Shown here: piece by piece, positions 1-17,012 of the stretch
How the letters are laid out: each line of letters begins with the position of its first letter
Numbering within the stretch: position 1 is the stretch's first letter
NCBI GenBank assembly: GCA_051294375.1
Contig: CM119270.1
Coordinates: 14,978,046 to 15,042,045 of the forward strand
Direction of reading: 5' to 3'
DNA length: 64,000 nt
Origin: Paraspadella gotoi
Taxonomy: Eukaryota > Chaetognatha
Notes under the pieces: generated by a model
The model's database searches: none
What the model saw: the letters and a program-made list of their open reading frames with translations, nothing else
What the model was told of the DNA's origin: nothing
Position numbers and translations under genes: made by a program

Positions 1-1707
1 TGCGCGAATCTCCATACATGTTGATAAAAGTTTTATTCAAATGCAACTGAGGTGATTCAAAACAAACATTTTCAACAAACAATACAATTGTGTAAATGTG
101 ATCTGCGTTTTAGTTTGCGTTCAGACTGTTGACAAAATTAAAAATCGTCTGACCATAATGATCTAGATAAGGTATCGTTTGATCAAAAATACGTAAAAAC
201 ATGACATCGAAGCCAGAGGACAAAATTACAGGTGGCATAAGTAAGGATGACGAGTTTTGTTAATTATAATACTGCTTAATTATAACACTGCTTCCAAAAT
301 ACCCACTTTCATATTCCATTATTCTCCATCTCCAATTCCGATAATAATGCAATACTATTCACTTTGTGACATTCCGAAGTATTTTTCTGTCACTTTTAGC
401 GTCAATGTGATCGCTACTAACTACCAAATAACGTCTCCAATGACAGGTGTCAGATGATGAGAGGATACCCCAGTCAGATGTTGTTCAAACTGATGAACGA
501 ACCGAACGACCGACCGTTTGAAAAAACTTTTTATATCGAATTACGGCTGCGGCCGTGAATAAATATTTTGAGACGTTTGTTACGTTATCGGAGATATCAA
601 GAACAATTAATTTTAATTAGTGATGGCCAAATTTATTTCGGTTAGATTAAGTTTCGAAAATTTTATCTTGTAATGAAATGTTAATGTCTGAATCTGATTA
701 TAAAATTTTACCGTTTAAGATCAATGAAGACACCAACGGCTTTGGATTGCTTTTTAATTTTTACCATCTCACTCGCTGAGCAACTCAGGTGGGTTCTCAA
801 GACCTTCTGGGTGGGAGCCAGCTGGTCGGATAAAATGGTGAATTGTCGTTGTTGTTGCCCTCGATAATCATTGGAGAAAGAAAACGGAGTTGGTCATTAG
901 GTTAAAAGGCTCTCCGAATTCAAGATCAAAGTCATCACTAATTTAGGGTTAAATGACGTCACTGCATTGATAATTGGTTGCCAATTCAAAGAATTACCCT
1001 TGCGTCATGCATAATGACATCACTGCGTGTAAAAATAAAGTCGCGACGCATCAGGAGAAGCGACTTTGGCAACCGAAAAAAAAAAAATTCATCGCAATAA
1101 TTATCTAATTTAACTCGAATAATGTTAAATTGTTTTAAAAACAGCGCGATCGTTTTACGAACTCCCGCATCGAAACAGGACATTCCAAACCGAGCCCGTC
1201 TATTGCTGGGTTCGAGGACGCCCAGTTGGAGCAACCGATTGGCCGGCCGATAAGCATCCGCGAAGTCTTTCGTTCGATTCCCGCAGACAAATTTCGTTTT
1301 TCTTAACGGGGAATTTAGACTTAATTGTCCTTCGATAGCGCAAGCGCACGAAGAGAGAAAATTACGCACACGCGAGGCTCTGATGGTAATCAAACTTTGT
1401 GGCCAAACATGGAAAAGTCGAGAACAATGACTAATTCTGACTCATAATCGGGGGGGAAAAAAAACCCCCCCCAAGGCTGATGGGAAGGAAAAGTGCAAGC
1501 CTCAAACCATCTAAAAAGAATTACTCTTAGTCTTAATAAGAAAATTTGTCATGTTGATGTTAAAGTTAAACCTATATTTACGTTTTCTGCTCCCCTCAAC
1601 TTCATATCCGTAGTCATCTTTTATCTCGCTGAAATGAACTGCAATTACATTTTAAATTCTACAAATTCCTAACCATGAACTAACCATGAACTAACCAAAC
1701 ACCTCAC
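1..1707. other. non-coding, probable intron 1 of the mGluR-like gene
   Basis: On the minus strand this sequence follows the splice donor of the mGluR-like first exon, so it is best read as the start of that gene's intron 1. I looked for the next expected receptor exon (the family continues with an Arg-x-Glu-Ala-Met stretch) and did not find it, so it should lie beyond the left edge. The sequence is AT-rich. The only local structure I see is a run of seven G, eight A and eight C at 1,450-1,472, which can fold on itself. The 135-codon open frame at 986-1,393 (minus) resembles nothing I recognise. Confidence 0.45.
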
Positions 1708-2214
1708 CTGAATCCCGTCCTCCCTGAGTACGGCGCAGGCTTGGTTCGGCCCGTCCGTGTGGACCGGAAACATCCCGCCCACGACGACGTCCCCTTGGAC
1801 GCGCGCCACTCGCGAGGTCGTCGCCCAACACGGACCAAGGGCGAACGTGCAGAGGACGAAGTAAAGTATTAACGAACGCGGTACGAACGGTCGAAGGGCG
1901 ACGAACCGAGAGCGAGACAATCGGCGGCGACAGTCTCGAAGCTGAGATTGCCGCCCGTGAAGCGGTTGGTAGAAAATGCGCGAAAATATCCACAATTGGC
2001 GCCTTGGACGAGAACGGCGCGTGGAGAGGGGCGTCGATAGGCGCCCAACAGGATTATTGGGCGATGGATGGCGCGCGAGACGAGGCGAAGAATGCCGCGG
2101 AGATTGCGATGCGAGGCGCGTGAGATGAGAGTTCGGCGGTAAGCGGGTGTGTTTTACCGGCGGAGGTGAGTAAGCGCGATGAGGATGGACTAAATCGATG
2201 TCGGGCGGACGCAT
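1708..2214 (-). CDS. mGluR: metabotropic glutamate receptor-like, first coding exon (partial gene)
   Basis: This exon encodes 169 residues, from an ATG at 2,214 to a GT donor directly after the CAG codon at 1,708-1,710 (phase 0). Residues 141-156 read GDVVVGGMFPVHTDGP and the exon ends in CAVLREDGIQ. This matches the start of the extracellular Venus-flytrap domain of class C metabotropic glutamate receptors (GDxxxGxxFxVH, then a Cys and GIQ). These receptors bind glutamate at synapses and signal through G proteins. A hydrophobic stretch at residues 115-131, ending ...CWA, could be the signal peptide. About 110 Arg/Pro-rich residues precede it, which is unusual for a secreted receptor. An in-frame stop near 2,244 supports the ATG, but the true start may instead come from a spliced upstream exon; a possible acceptor (aatctcag) lies inside the Arg-rich part. 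Family call fairly sure, start unsure. Confidence 0.62.
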
Positions 2215-4112
2215 GACGACGATTTTAAAGAATTGACGTAGCTTTTAACTCGTTTACTATTTCTCTTTGACGGAGGCGAACGTATTTCGATTTGGACGGG
2301 GTTTCTTTTTTCGATCTTCTTCTTTTTTTGAGCTTAAATCTATTTCGTTTTGTGCGAAATAAAAACTGGGATGATATCGACGACGATTAATTTCTTTGTT
2401 TTCTCGTTGAGGTCGCAGAGGAGAGAGGGAAAAGTTCAATTATCTCGAACCGCAATAGTTTTTTTTTTCTTTTTACTTCTCTCAGCGGTAAAGGTTAATG
2501 CATGATAGACGGTAGAGGGAGCGAGAGAAAGAATAAGCGAACCCCAGAGATTGAAAAGGACTTCACGACGACAAAAAGTTAGCGGATCGAGCCCTCATTA
2601 GCTTAATACGGTGCGTAGAAGAAATGGATATTTTTTTTTTANNNNNNNNNNGTTTTTTGCGTGCGGCAGAGGCGGGACGGTAAAGAGACGAACTTGACAA
2701 ACGGAGTCCGCCACGGAGTTTTCATCCAGATAAACGGCGAAAGAGAGAGATGCTTCGGAAAACGAGGAGCGAGAGAGAGAGCGAGTCGCTCTAAGAAAAG
2801 ATTCGCATAAATTGGACGTAATCTAATTTGAGACATGATTACTCGTCGAACGGGAAAAATCGCCAAAAACTGAGAAAAACTGAGTTAGATTTTTTTTTTC
2901 TAGCGAACAAATTTCTTTCTACTTTTTTATTTCGGATGGTCTAAAGTAAACATGGCATCGATACTCGTCGATATAAATTCCCGGCGAGTAAAAATCTTTG
3001 AGACTAACTTTTTCTTTTTTCATTTTTCATTTTTTCGTCCTTTCTTTTATTTTACATTTCGTGTCGGCATGAGTTGAGAAGCTGACGAGCGACCCGGGTT
3101 CATGAAGCCAAAGATCAAATCGGACATCTTTCGAGCCAATAATTTACTATTTAGGATTTATTAACTCGCAGGGCTGGTGCGAAATCCGTTCGACTAATGG
3201 AAGAGAAAATAACCGTAAAATAAATAAAATGAATAAATAAATAAGATAAAATAGCCGTAGTCGAATTCGTTTAGAATTACTCAAATTTATGGTTTGTCCA
3301 CTGTCTAGCTTATTTTTTTCCATCCCTGACTCGATTGTCTTAAAAAGAATGAAATAAAAACTTAATAGTTTTAATTACGTTTTTTTTTCTGATCAGTACA
3401 TAAAAAAGCGTTTACCTTAATTTAAACTCGAAGTAAAAAAAAAAACAAAAGGTTCAAGCATGGACACTGGCAGCGGACAAGTAGTTGCCAGCTTACTCTG
3501 CCTTACCCGGGAGGAGAGAAAGAACAATGCCACGAGGATGCTTGAGAATAAAATTAGAGGCCGAAGTTCTAGGCGGAGAGGGAAGGGATTTTTTCGAGAC
3601 GCAATAACACGACGACGACGACAAAAAAAAGAGGCTTCTATGGCGGAGAAAACTAATGTATTTTATCATGATAGTAAAAATTTAATCTGGTTACGTTGAC
3701 GTATTTGCCTTTTAATATTAGCAGAGACGAATTATAAAAACGTATTAAACTCGGGGGGGGGGGGAACTGATTGAATTAAAAAATCGCCAATATTTAAAAA
3801 AAAATGGGCGCAAAGTTGCAGCGTTCATTTGGGTCGGTAGTTAAAAATAAAAAAGGGATAACAAGTCAGATGAGATACAGATATATCACAGCGTCTGGAA
3901 ACTAACAAAAAAGAGTGCTAGGCCAAAAAAGGTTTCTTTTTCCTCGGGATGATTTGGACTTTTTTTGAAAAAGGGTCTTAAGTGGGGACGCGACATTCCG
4001 GGATCTGTAGTCGGGAGAGAAAAACGCCGCGAATCGGACGACGACATCGAGAATCCGACAATCCGACAATGGCGGACGTCAATCCTTAGGCCGAAAAAGA
4101 TGAATCGCTCAT
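2215..4112. other. spacer between the mGluR-like first exon and the IPO5 3' end
   Basis: About 1.9 kb with no recognisable coding sequence. It should hold the mGluR-like 5' UTR/promoter (right of 2,214, read leftward) and the IPO5 3' UTR (left of 4,113). It contains poly-T runs, a G11 run near 3,752 and one 10-base gap. On the minus strand an ATTAAA-type hexamer (plus TTTAAT, about 3,713) lies roughly 400 bases past the IPO5 stop and is a weak poly(A) signal candidate. The 79-codon frame at 3,460-3,699 is low in complexity and I do not support it. Confidence 0.5.
2642..2651. other. assembly gap (10 N)
   Basis: Ten unknown bases in a T-rich stretch upstream of the mGluR-like exon. Confidence 0.99.
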
Positions 4113-7100
4113 TCATGCCAACACTTTTTGGATAACTAGTTTTTGGGATTCGGATAGCATGTTGGCGCAAGCCTGTGAAATAGAATATTAATTTATTTTT
4201 CAAATTTTCTTTTATTACAAAATCCGCATTTATCACGGGACGAAGTTTCCGAACCTGAAAGTGTTCCCAGGAAGAGTTCAGTGTTACGAGAATGGCACGC
4301 ATCCGCGCATGCAATGGGTCGTCCACTGGGATCACCTCGCGGGCCAAGGTCTCCGCCATGATGGCCACCAAACGGGGCAAGTTGCCATTGTTGGCGCCAA
4401 GGGCCACAGGGTTGTTAGTTTCGATCTAAAAAAAAATTGAATCTCAAAAACCACAGCATAACCTAGAAATAAAACTGAATCTCTATTTGAAAACTGACCA
4501 ATTCGCAAAAGTATCCGTAGATGTGTTTAGCTTCCTCGTCGTCTTCCCAGACTGGAAGCCACGACAGCCAATGAGGTATCATCTCCGTCAAGTTAGTCGC
4601 CGCTGGCCGATGCTTCATTATCTAAACAGATGAGGGGTGGAGTTATTGACTGTCAAGACCAAACGGATCCCGATTATTTTTAATAAACTTATTTTTTACC
4701 TTTGTGACCGCAGAAATGCAGTTTTCCGTGGGGTTGATGTTAACCTGTTCGCGTGCCTCCGGGTCGGTGATCACGCCGACCAGGAGCGGGAGGGATTGTC
4801 GAATGAACTCGAGGTAGGCGTCGCCGCAGAATTCGGCCATCACGCCGACGCCGTACGACGCCGCTTGTCGGACCTAAAGGAAGAAACAAAAAATTATTAA
4901 AATGATCACATCACATATTTGTTTGCGTCACAAAAGTTTGAAAGTTACAAGCCAATTTTGTCATTATCACTTCTCCCACCTCGGGGCTTTTGTCCACGAC
5001 GCCATTTAGGAGGCTGGGAACGAAGTATTCCTGATATTTGAAGGAGGCGGGACCTCCGAACTCCATGAGATCGTCGAAAACGCAGAGGCCCCACTGCCGG
5101 TCGGACCAGTTCCGTTCCGGGGCGAGTAGCTTGACGAAAGTGGGAAGCAGGGCGTCGAAGACTGGAAAGAGGGATTCTCTGAGGGAATAAAGGTAAAAAG
5201 AGAAAAGGGATTTCTTAACATTTTTTTAAAAAATGGAAAAGACAAAAATGTTTTACTACAGCTAAAAAAATTCAATCAAGATGAAGCCATAGAACTGGAA
5301 GACTATTTTTTTTCTGAAAGAAAACAAAGCAAACAAATAATTACGGGAATGGTTGCAAAAAGTTCCTATGTTAACAATAAATGCAAACAAAAAGGGAAAA
5401 TGGAAAAGAAGAGATCAGTGGAGAAAGTCAAGCAATTCCATCCACATGAGGGGCCAACTCAATCACTGGACCTGCTCGCTTCCCGAAGGCAGACAGAAAG
5501 TCTCTCAAAGAAGACCACTTAAACAAAGCAATGAACTATGAATGCCGACTAAAGAATCACCAATCAGGAGAAAAAATTAAACCAAATTTACCCGTAAACG
5601 AGGAAAAGCGCGTGCATGACGTCGGCGACTTTGGAGAGGACGTAGACGTCCTCGTCGTCTTCGTCTACGAGCGTCTCCTCCACCTCGTCGTCATAATCCT
5701 CGTCCTTGCGCCGAGTCTGTCGCTCAGCCTCCCGCTCCAGGTGCTCATCTACAGTCTTCTTGATAACCTGAAAAACAAGGCGGGGGGCGGATGATGACGC
5801 TCTTTGCAAACCTACCCACACACCCATAGTCCCAAAACTGAATTGGAATTTATGACCAAAAAACATTAAAAAGATCATAAGAACCATAAAAAATTACCTT
5901 GACCAACTCGTTCATTTGGTCCTGGGTGAGGCATCCCGTTCCAAGCAGCTCGATGCACTTGGCGAGCGAGTGGAGCTCTTCTCCCAGAACGTCGTTGTTA
6001 TGCTCCGTGTCGATCGCTTTCAAAAGTTCCACCACCACGTAGGACCACACTTCCGTGATGAACGCTTCTCCCTAGGAAATAGCAAGGGTAAATTAACTTT
6101 CAAAAATAAACAAAATTTTTTTTTTGAGAAAAGCGAAAAGTTCGGTCCTGCCGGAGCGTTTCGATCATAACATCATGTCGACATACAAGGACGTTTACGA
6201 ATGTCTATAATCTGTAATTAGGTTTAGGATAAGGTATTAAGGATTTATACAAAAATTTGAACATTTAGAGGGGGTGCTTGCAGAACGTCAACATTTATTC
6301 AATTTGAAAAATAGGTAAGTTTTCTTCAAATAAATGAGTAAACTTACAAGCATTTACAAGGATTAAAGCTTACTGCAATGCTTGATATAAAGATTTTGAC
6401 GAAAAATCGTCAGTAAAAAGAGCATATAATACTATCTCTAATTAATTGATTATTCGACAATATGCAAATTAATTTAAAGAAAATTGAAACAGTAAGTGTT
6501 AATGCTTTTTATAACGCACCTTAGCCTTTCCTGCTTCAACTAAGAAAGGTAGACTCTCAGCGGCGGAAACCCTCACGCTGTCATGGAGGTAAAACTTTAA
6601 CATCGGCACGAGCAACTTGACCGTCTCCCCGACATATTCAGCGAAACCTTCTTTGAGCTCCTTCGCGTAGCAGACGAGCATCTGACAGGCGGTACTCTTA
6701 TCCTCCAGACCGGCCGTCTTGATGCCAAAACTCTGCTGATCACCCAGAGTAACAAACTCCCAGCCGTCGGCCTCCTGGGCGCCATTGGCGTCATCTGAAT
6801 TCAGAATGGCGACCTCAGGCTTCATCGAAGCTGTCTTCAGCAAAGGCGGCATCACAAGCGGGAGGTACTGAGTAAACTCTTTGCCAAGGATCTTACACAT
6901 GCGAGCCCAAGCACTGATCATGTAAGAGACTTGCGGGTCGTCGTCGGCGAGCTCCGAGGCTTCAGTCTGGGTCTTTAAGAGCATTTGCATAACTTCCTGT
7001 TTTGAAAAAGAAGCGTCGGTTAACTAAATTAAAAGACAGAAAATTTAAAATGAACAAGATGAGAATTCCTAGAAAAGCATTTCCTAAACCTCTATCAACA

Positions 7101-10100
7101 ATTGCTCTCTATCTTCGACCCTCCTCTAATCCACTTTCTCTTCCTACCTGACAGTCGGTCATAAACTTGTCCCGACCGACGGCGAGTCCGATGAGCGAGA
7201 TGCACTCGATGGTCTTGCCCCTCAGGAGGCGATAGTCGGGGGTGTTAGCGTTCTGCATTATGTACTTGAGACAGGGAATGAAGCGATCGTAGTACGCAAT
7301 GAACTGCTCCTCGGCAGTATCGGCCACCGCAGCGATCGTCGTCACCACTTGCTCCAATACCATTTTCGTCCCGCGTTCCACCAACTCCTGGAACTTGGCC
7401 GAGAGGACCTTAGGGGACAGAAATAATGAAGATGAAACAGACGCACTAAAACAAAATTAAAATATCAAATATAGTACAATTCAAGCCAAAAATTAAAATT
7501 CAAACCGTAATTCAAAAATTCAGATAACGAATTAAGTCTACTGACAGCATTTTCGCATGTTTTTTTTTTCACGCAACAGTAGAATACCCAGTGAGCCAAA
7601 TCCGATGATACAAAAGAAACCACTGCCATACTTTACTGAGTTGAGATAGACTTATTCAGATTTTTTTAAAATAATAAATAACTACTTAACGTTTTTTGTG
7701 TATAATTTTATTTTAATCAATTAACAACTTCAAATATATTTTCTCACAAAGATGGTAAAATCACCAAAATGTTGGCAAATCTTATTTGTTAAAAATTGAA
7801 TGCAATGAACAATTTTGTATTATGTTTTAAGGCAGTGTTACAGATATATTGGTGTTTTTTTTGCCCATAAACCTTTTGGTTCCTGAGAGAATGATGGTCC
7901 AGCCTTTATTCAAATAATTCTCGCTGGCTGACGAAGCAATTTCCAAGACTGCAATTTTTGTGTCAAAAGATTATTGGAAAGATGAAGATGTCTATTCACT
8001 GCCTATAGTTAGCTTGTCCTATATTGAAAAACTAAAAGAAGAGGAGTGCTTATGGCAAAAAAATTTTAAAAAATGGTTGTTTAAGTTCGATAGAGTGACC
8101 AGTGAATCACAGCATCTGCTGCATAAAAGTTTTTCCTTAGCTATTCTGAGGTTCCAACCTGTAAAATCTTATTTTTTTCTGTTGGTGATTTAGAACTAGA
8201 AAGGTTTGTAAGCAGAAACTAAAGCTGTTATGAGCATTCAACTTTTGTAATGGTAAAAAATTATAACTGCTTTTGGACAAGGTTTTTTGCTCCATGAAGA
8301 ATTTTATCTAGCAATGCCAAGTTTTTTGTACAGGTTTTGATAGCACTTTGAGAATGTTTTAAAGCGTTTTTAAGCAATGTTTTGAACTTTTTAAAAACAT
8401 CAATTATTTTTCTTTCAATTGGTGTTATACATTTTTTTATAGGCATATAGTTTACATATACTAATTAATTTTTCTTTCGTATCATCGGATTTGGCTCACG
8501 GGGTAGATGGATGGACCGACTGACTTAGGGACCGATTCCTGTACTAAGTTGTGTTATAACGGATGGTCGCAAGTTACACTTACCTGTTCTAGCTTTCCAA
8601 TAATGGCGTCCAGGTACTGGGACAAAATGTTTTTGGGGCAATCTTCCGCGAAGTTGACGAGGGCGGCACCGGCGTGAGACTGGACTCGCGGATGGGCAGT
8701 GTCGTCCAAGATGACCAACAGACCGGGGATAATTCTGTCGTGAAACTTTTTCTCGATTTGCGGCGCGAAATCGGTCGAGAGTTGGCCGATGGCGTTGCAG
8801 GCGGCGTAGCGAACCCGCGGGTGGGGGTCTTGTAGCATCGGCAGAACCGCGTCGACGATCTGATTGAGGACGTTGACCATTTGCTTATGACAGCCTTCGC
8901 CGATGGCAGACATGGCCATCAACGCCGCGTGGCGGTAGCGCCAGTCAGGGTTTTGAAGCATCACGGGGATGTTGGCGGTGATGTGGGGAAGAAGCGTCTT
9001 GCCGCCAACGCCGAGTGCAAGACGGTCCAGCGCCGATTCAGCCACAACGGGGTTCGACTCGTTGTCCTCGTCATCTTCTTCGTCGACTAGCGCCCAATCG
9101 TCCGGGTCGTCGAGATCCACCATCAGCTGGAGAATCTGCTGCACGAAGCTCTTGAGAAAGGCGCCGTGCTTGCGCACCATCGCCGGAGCCGTCTCCGACA
9201 GGCTCACGATAACCTCGAGAGCCAGATGGCGCTGGGCGTCCTCCACATCTGCGCTGTCGATGAGCTTCATGCAGAACTGAACGAGGTTGTCAAGTTGACC
9301 GCGCAGGGACTTGGGACAGTTCTCCGCCAGCTCGATGAGACACTTGAGAGCTTCGTCATCGGAGTCGTTGCCGGCGGCGACAATGTCGCTGACGGCGCGA
9401 AGGAAGGAGGGCACGAGCTCCTTGAACATCCCTGTCAGCTGGGACTCGGATTCGTTAGCCACGATGAAGGAAGTGGCGGCTTTAACGGCGGCATAGCGGA
9501 CCCCGGGGTTTTCAACGTCGTTTATTGATCTATAAACAAGATACCTCGTGAATTAAAATTATTACGAAAATTATACATATATGTATAAATTTTTCTGTCT
9601 ACTTTAATAACAATAAAAAACAATTTGTGCCAAGCGACACTGACCTGGACAACATCTGTTTGATGACGTCTAAGTAGAGGCCCTGCTGATTCCCAAAGAT
9701 GCCAGGCACGACGCCAAAGACGCTGAAAGCGGCCTGTCGCAACGAAGGATTCTCCGAGTTGGCCAACTCGAAGAGGAACTTCAAAACTTCCGGCCAAAGG
9801 TTGTTGCCATTTTCGTCAACGAGGTTGCGCGCGATTTCAGCCAGTGCATCGCAGATCTTTTTGCGCACCGGATCCACCGATTCGTTCTGGACAGCGAGTA
9901 GAAGCTCCTGCTTGATGCCCGCCTGGAGTTCCACTCCGAGCGACGGCCACAGTTCGTCAAAGTTGTTGGTAAACAAGCGGCGGAAAAGCACCGCCGCCAG
10001 GGAACGGTGTTCCGGCAAAGGGGAAGTTCGGATCGCCTGGAAAAGAAAATTATTTTTAGTTTCACAAATTGAACGTTTGTAGATCGTAATGGGCGTCTGA

Positions 10101-10228
10101 CTTACCGCCATTAGGAGGGTAATTTTTTGATCGGGGCTGATTGAGTCGTACGCGTCTTCAGCCGGAGACCTCACGTCATTTTCCGGTGATAATAGTTGCG
10201 TCAATAATTGTTCGAACTGTTCTGCCAT
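4113..10228 (-). CDS. IPO5: importin-5 (karyopherin beta-3 / RanBP5), complete, 12 coding exons
   Basis: Importin-beta family carrier that moves ribosomal proteins, histones and other cargo through nuclear pores and releases them on RanGTP. Coding exons, in transcription order: 10228-10106, 10036-9645, 9529-8584, 7408-7148, 6996-6520, 6071-5898, 5767-5592, 5178-4980, 4873-4700, 4621-4499, 4425-4255, 4172-4113. All junctions are GT-AG and keep frame; the sum is 3,276 nt, or 1,091 residues plus TGA (human IPO5 is about 1,097). The protein starts [13 protein letters not shown]-type helices run throughout; an acidic loop with [14 protein letters not shown] lies near residues 313-326; [44 protein letters not shown] and WGLCVFDD are family hallmarks. 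The last exon is only 20 codons ([19 protein letters not shown], stop) and is easily missed. Intron 3 carries a 917-bp inverted-repeat element. No frame breaks. Confidence 0.96.
7587..8503. mobile_element. 917-bp terminal-inverted-repeat element inside IPO5 intron 3
   Basis: The ends are inverted repeats of 33 bp. The left end is 7,587-7,619 and the right end is 8,471-8,503 read as reverse complement. They share a 20-base identical core (GTGAGCCAAATCCGATGATA at 7,591-7,610), then C, A/G and AAAGAAA. The first four bases are CCCA at one end and CCCC at the other. The interior is AT-rich and holds only short frames: 77 codons (7,960-8,193, plus) and 61 codons (8,261-8,446, minus; Lys-rich). I recognise neither as a transposase, so this looks like a non-autonomous or decayed DNA transposon. 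The flanks (left GTAGAATA, right GTAGATGG if the outermost G is excluded) share GTAGA but are not a clean target duplication. The superfamily is not assigned. The element fills most of intron 3 (7,409-8,583) and leaves both splice sites intact. Confidence 0.7.
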
Positions 10229-10266
10229 TTTTGTTTTTTTTTATTTGGGGACTACCCCAGCAAAAC
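10229..10266 (-). promoter_or_regulatory. IPO5 5' UTR segment with upstream splice acceptor
   Basis: Upstream of the IPO5 ATG the minus strand shows a T-rich tract followed by tttcatttag, which ends at 10,267. This is a good 3' splice site, so these 38 bases would be 5' UTR joined to an unseen leader exon further right. A poly-A run directly precedes the ATG. Confidence 0.45.
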
Positions 10267-11612
10267 CTAAATGAAATATTAGTTTAAAAAAAAAAAAACC
10301 GTGCTGAAATTGTTTGTCATCGAATTGGAAAATAATAGAATGAACACATTATAATAAATAATTAAACGGAAAAAATATTCAACGGAAAAATATTATTTCC
10401 ATGTAAAGTCCAGACGACCGTAACTCAGATGCTCTTTTAATATAGGAGATATCGACATTCGTCTCTTTCTCTCTTTTGCGGTCTTTTTCGAGGAGGGGGT
10501 TCTTTCATCCACTGTTGCTCACAACACAGGAAAGGAATAAAAAGACCTCGTGATCAGTTTAGTAATTTCGCCGGGAAATCAAGTAAAGGATGAATCATCA
10601 TCGTCGATCGAATCCAACTTCAAAAATCAACTTTCTCCGAGTTTTAAGACGACATCCGCCTCTTTGGGCGAGACCGCGCCACGCAGACTCACGACGTAAC
10701 GGAAATGACAAGAATCTCGATTTGAAGCGTCACGTGGAAAAAGCGGGACGAGATTTTCTGGACGCGGCGATTACGATGATGACGACGACGACGACGACGA
10801 CGAAACCAACAGGCGCAGCCGCCTATCGCCCTCTCGCTCCTCTTCTTCCTCTTCATTCGTGTCCTGCTTTATGTTCTATGCTGGTTACATCCGGTTCATA
10901 GTATACTCTTCCGAATGTTGTTGATAATCCCTCGCTTTGAACTTGTTGAGCGCAATTGAGATGATTCTTTTAAAATTAGTTATAGCACAAAATTAACAAT
11001 ATTCTCAAATTGACAATTGCTTTTTCTTTCATTCTCGCGAACATATTAAATTATTGTCTTTTCTTTCTCTTTCAAGAAAAAAGTTATAGCACAAATAATT
11101 AGAAGTATAATGTATTTGTATATATAACCCATATATAACACATAACTTATCATAAGTCTTCTGTCTTGAAGAAAATTATAGTTAAATATTTTTTTAAAAA
11201 GTTCGTTCACTCCTTCGGCTTTTTCACGAATTCCAATTGCTCGCTAAGTTGACTAAGTTTGACTCAGAAACAATGTTAATTATTTAAAATACTTAAAAAG
11301 GCCAATCTGCTTAATCCATTTCCTATAGGCTATTTATATGTCGATGTATAACATTTATTGACATCGCTGTTTTGCTGGCTGGCGAAATATTTTGTTAATA
11401 AATTTGTCTCAGCCTAATTTAATATTTTATTGACTGAACTTCGTGTTTCTCATTAACTTCGAAAACTAGTAACTAGTACGTAAGTAATAGGAATATTTTA
11501 AAAAGTTTCTCAAAAGTTCAGCTTATAATATATATATATTATATTTAAACCTATTGCAACACCTTTATTTTGAAGCTCTCTCCTTCAAGCCTCTTGGCGT
11601 TTTCAGTAATGA

Positions 11613-11686
11613 GTTTAGGAAAAACAGTTTTGAATTATTACAACGTTTTTATTGATTGTAATAATTCAAAACTGTTTCCTAAATTC
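11613..11686. repeat. near-perfect hairpin, about 29-bp stem with 12-nt loop
   Basis: Left arm 11,613-11,643 and right arm 11,656-11,686 are reverse complements apart from a two-base bulge (five A versus three A after TTTAGG) and the outermost base. The loop is CGTTTTTATTGA. The size and shape resemble a short pre-microRNA stem or a tiny foldback element. Nothing in the sequence proves transcription, and the AT-rich composition suits either reading. Confidence 0.75.
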
Positions 11687-11946
11687 TAACACAACGAAAA
11701 GAAAGTCTATACAGAGTTGAGTTTAATAGTCTACATTAGTAAATTTTAAAAGTATATATAAGGCCTCCATCCCTCTTACAAGATACTAACATAGCGGGAT
11801 TCTCTCACAGTCTAGATATTAAATCCCTTAGTACTGAGCTTTCCTATCAATAAAATGGAATAATCATAATGTTTATATGAAATGTTTTAATTATTAAAAA
11901 GGACATCTATTATAATTATATATAAAAGTTTGTGTCTTGCTTTTAG

Positions 11947-12005
11947 GTCTTTTGTTCGACTTCGTAGTTCCAGGAGAAACGGATAGGGGGTCAACAGAAT
12001 ACGCG
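11947..12005 (+). other. candidate 5' exon of CtBP
   Basis: A 59-base segment is flanked by a good acceptor (cttgcttttag) and a donor (GTAAGC). It is GC-richer than its surroundings and open in the frame reading LLFDFVVPGETDRGSTEYA, ending in phase 0. If it is joined to an acceptor at about 12,488 (attttaag), the reading continues without a stop through six codons into the CtBP ATG at 12,507. It could therefore be a leader exon or part of a longer N-terminal isoform. No start codon for such an extension was identified. Confidence 0.3.
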
Positions 12006-12464
12006 GTAAGCACAAAGAGGCTCGATTTTGCCCAATACGCAGTGATGTATATGTTATTAAAATTATTTCATTTGCTTAGTACAGACGTGTCGGTGCATTT
12101 AACATTTTCAGACTTAATTATGAACAGGCATGGCTATTTTTTGACCAGTTAAATTAGCGTTTTCTTGAAAAAACAATATCCGTTACTCATGGCGGTAGCA
12201 TTACAAATTTTAAAATGGCGTCCGTTCTCGTTGTGGGCTGTATATGTTTTTTTAATTTCCGTAACACAGTACAAACTAAATAGATTTGGTTGCAGATAAC
12301 TGCCAAAGCCCTGTTATTCTATTTCCTTTGCCTTCGTCTGTAACCCCCTTTAAATCTTTGATGTTTACTGCTTTCGTGCTTTCATTGTTTAAGATTGGTG
12401 TGTCTATCTGACAGTAAACTAATTTGTAATCAGACTAGCAGAAGATTCCATAAAACCGTTCTGA

Positions 12465-17012
<4,548 letters not shown>

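Noticed and set aside
1255-1300. TTCGATTCCCGC resembling a tRNA B box
   Set aside because: No matching A box or cloverleaf arms could be found upstream on the same strand.
8881-9528. Plus-strand frames inside IPO5 exon 3 (and at 9,699-10,082)
   Set aside because: Antisense shadows of conserved IPO5 coding sequence.
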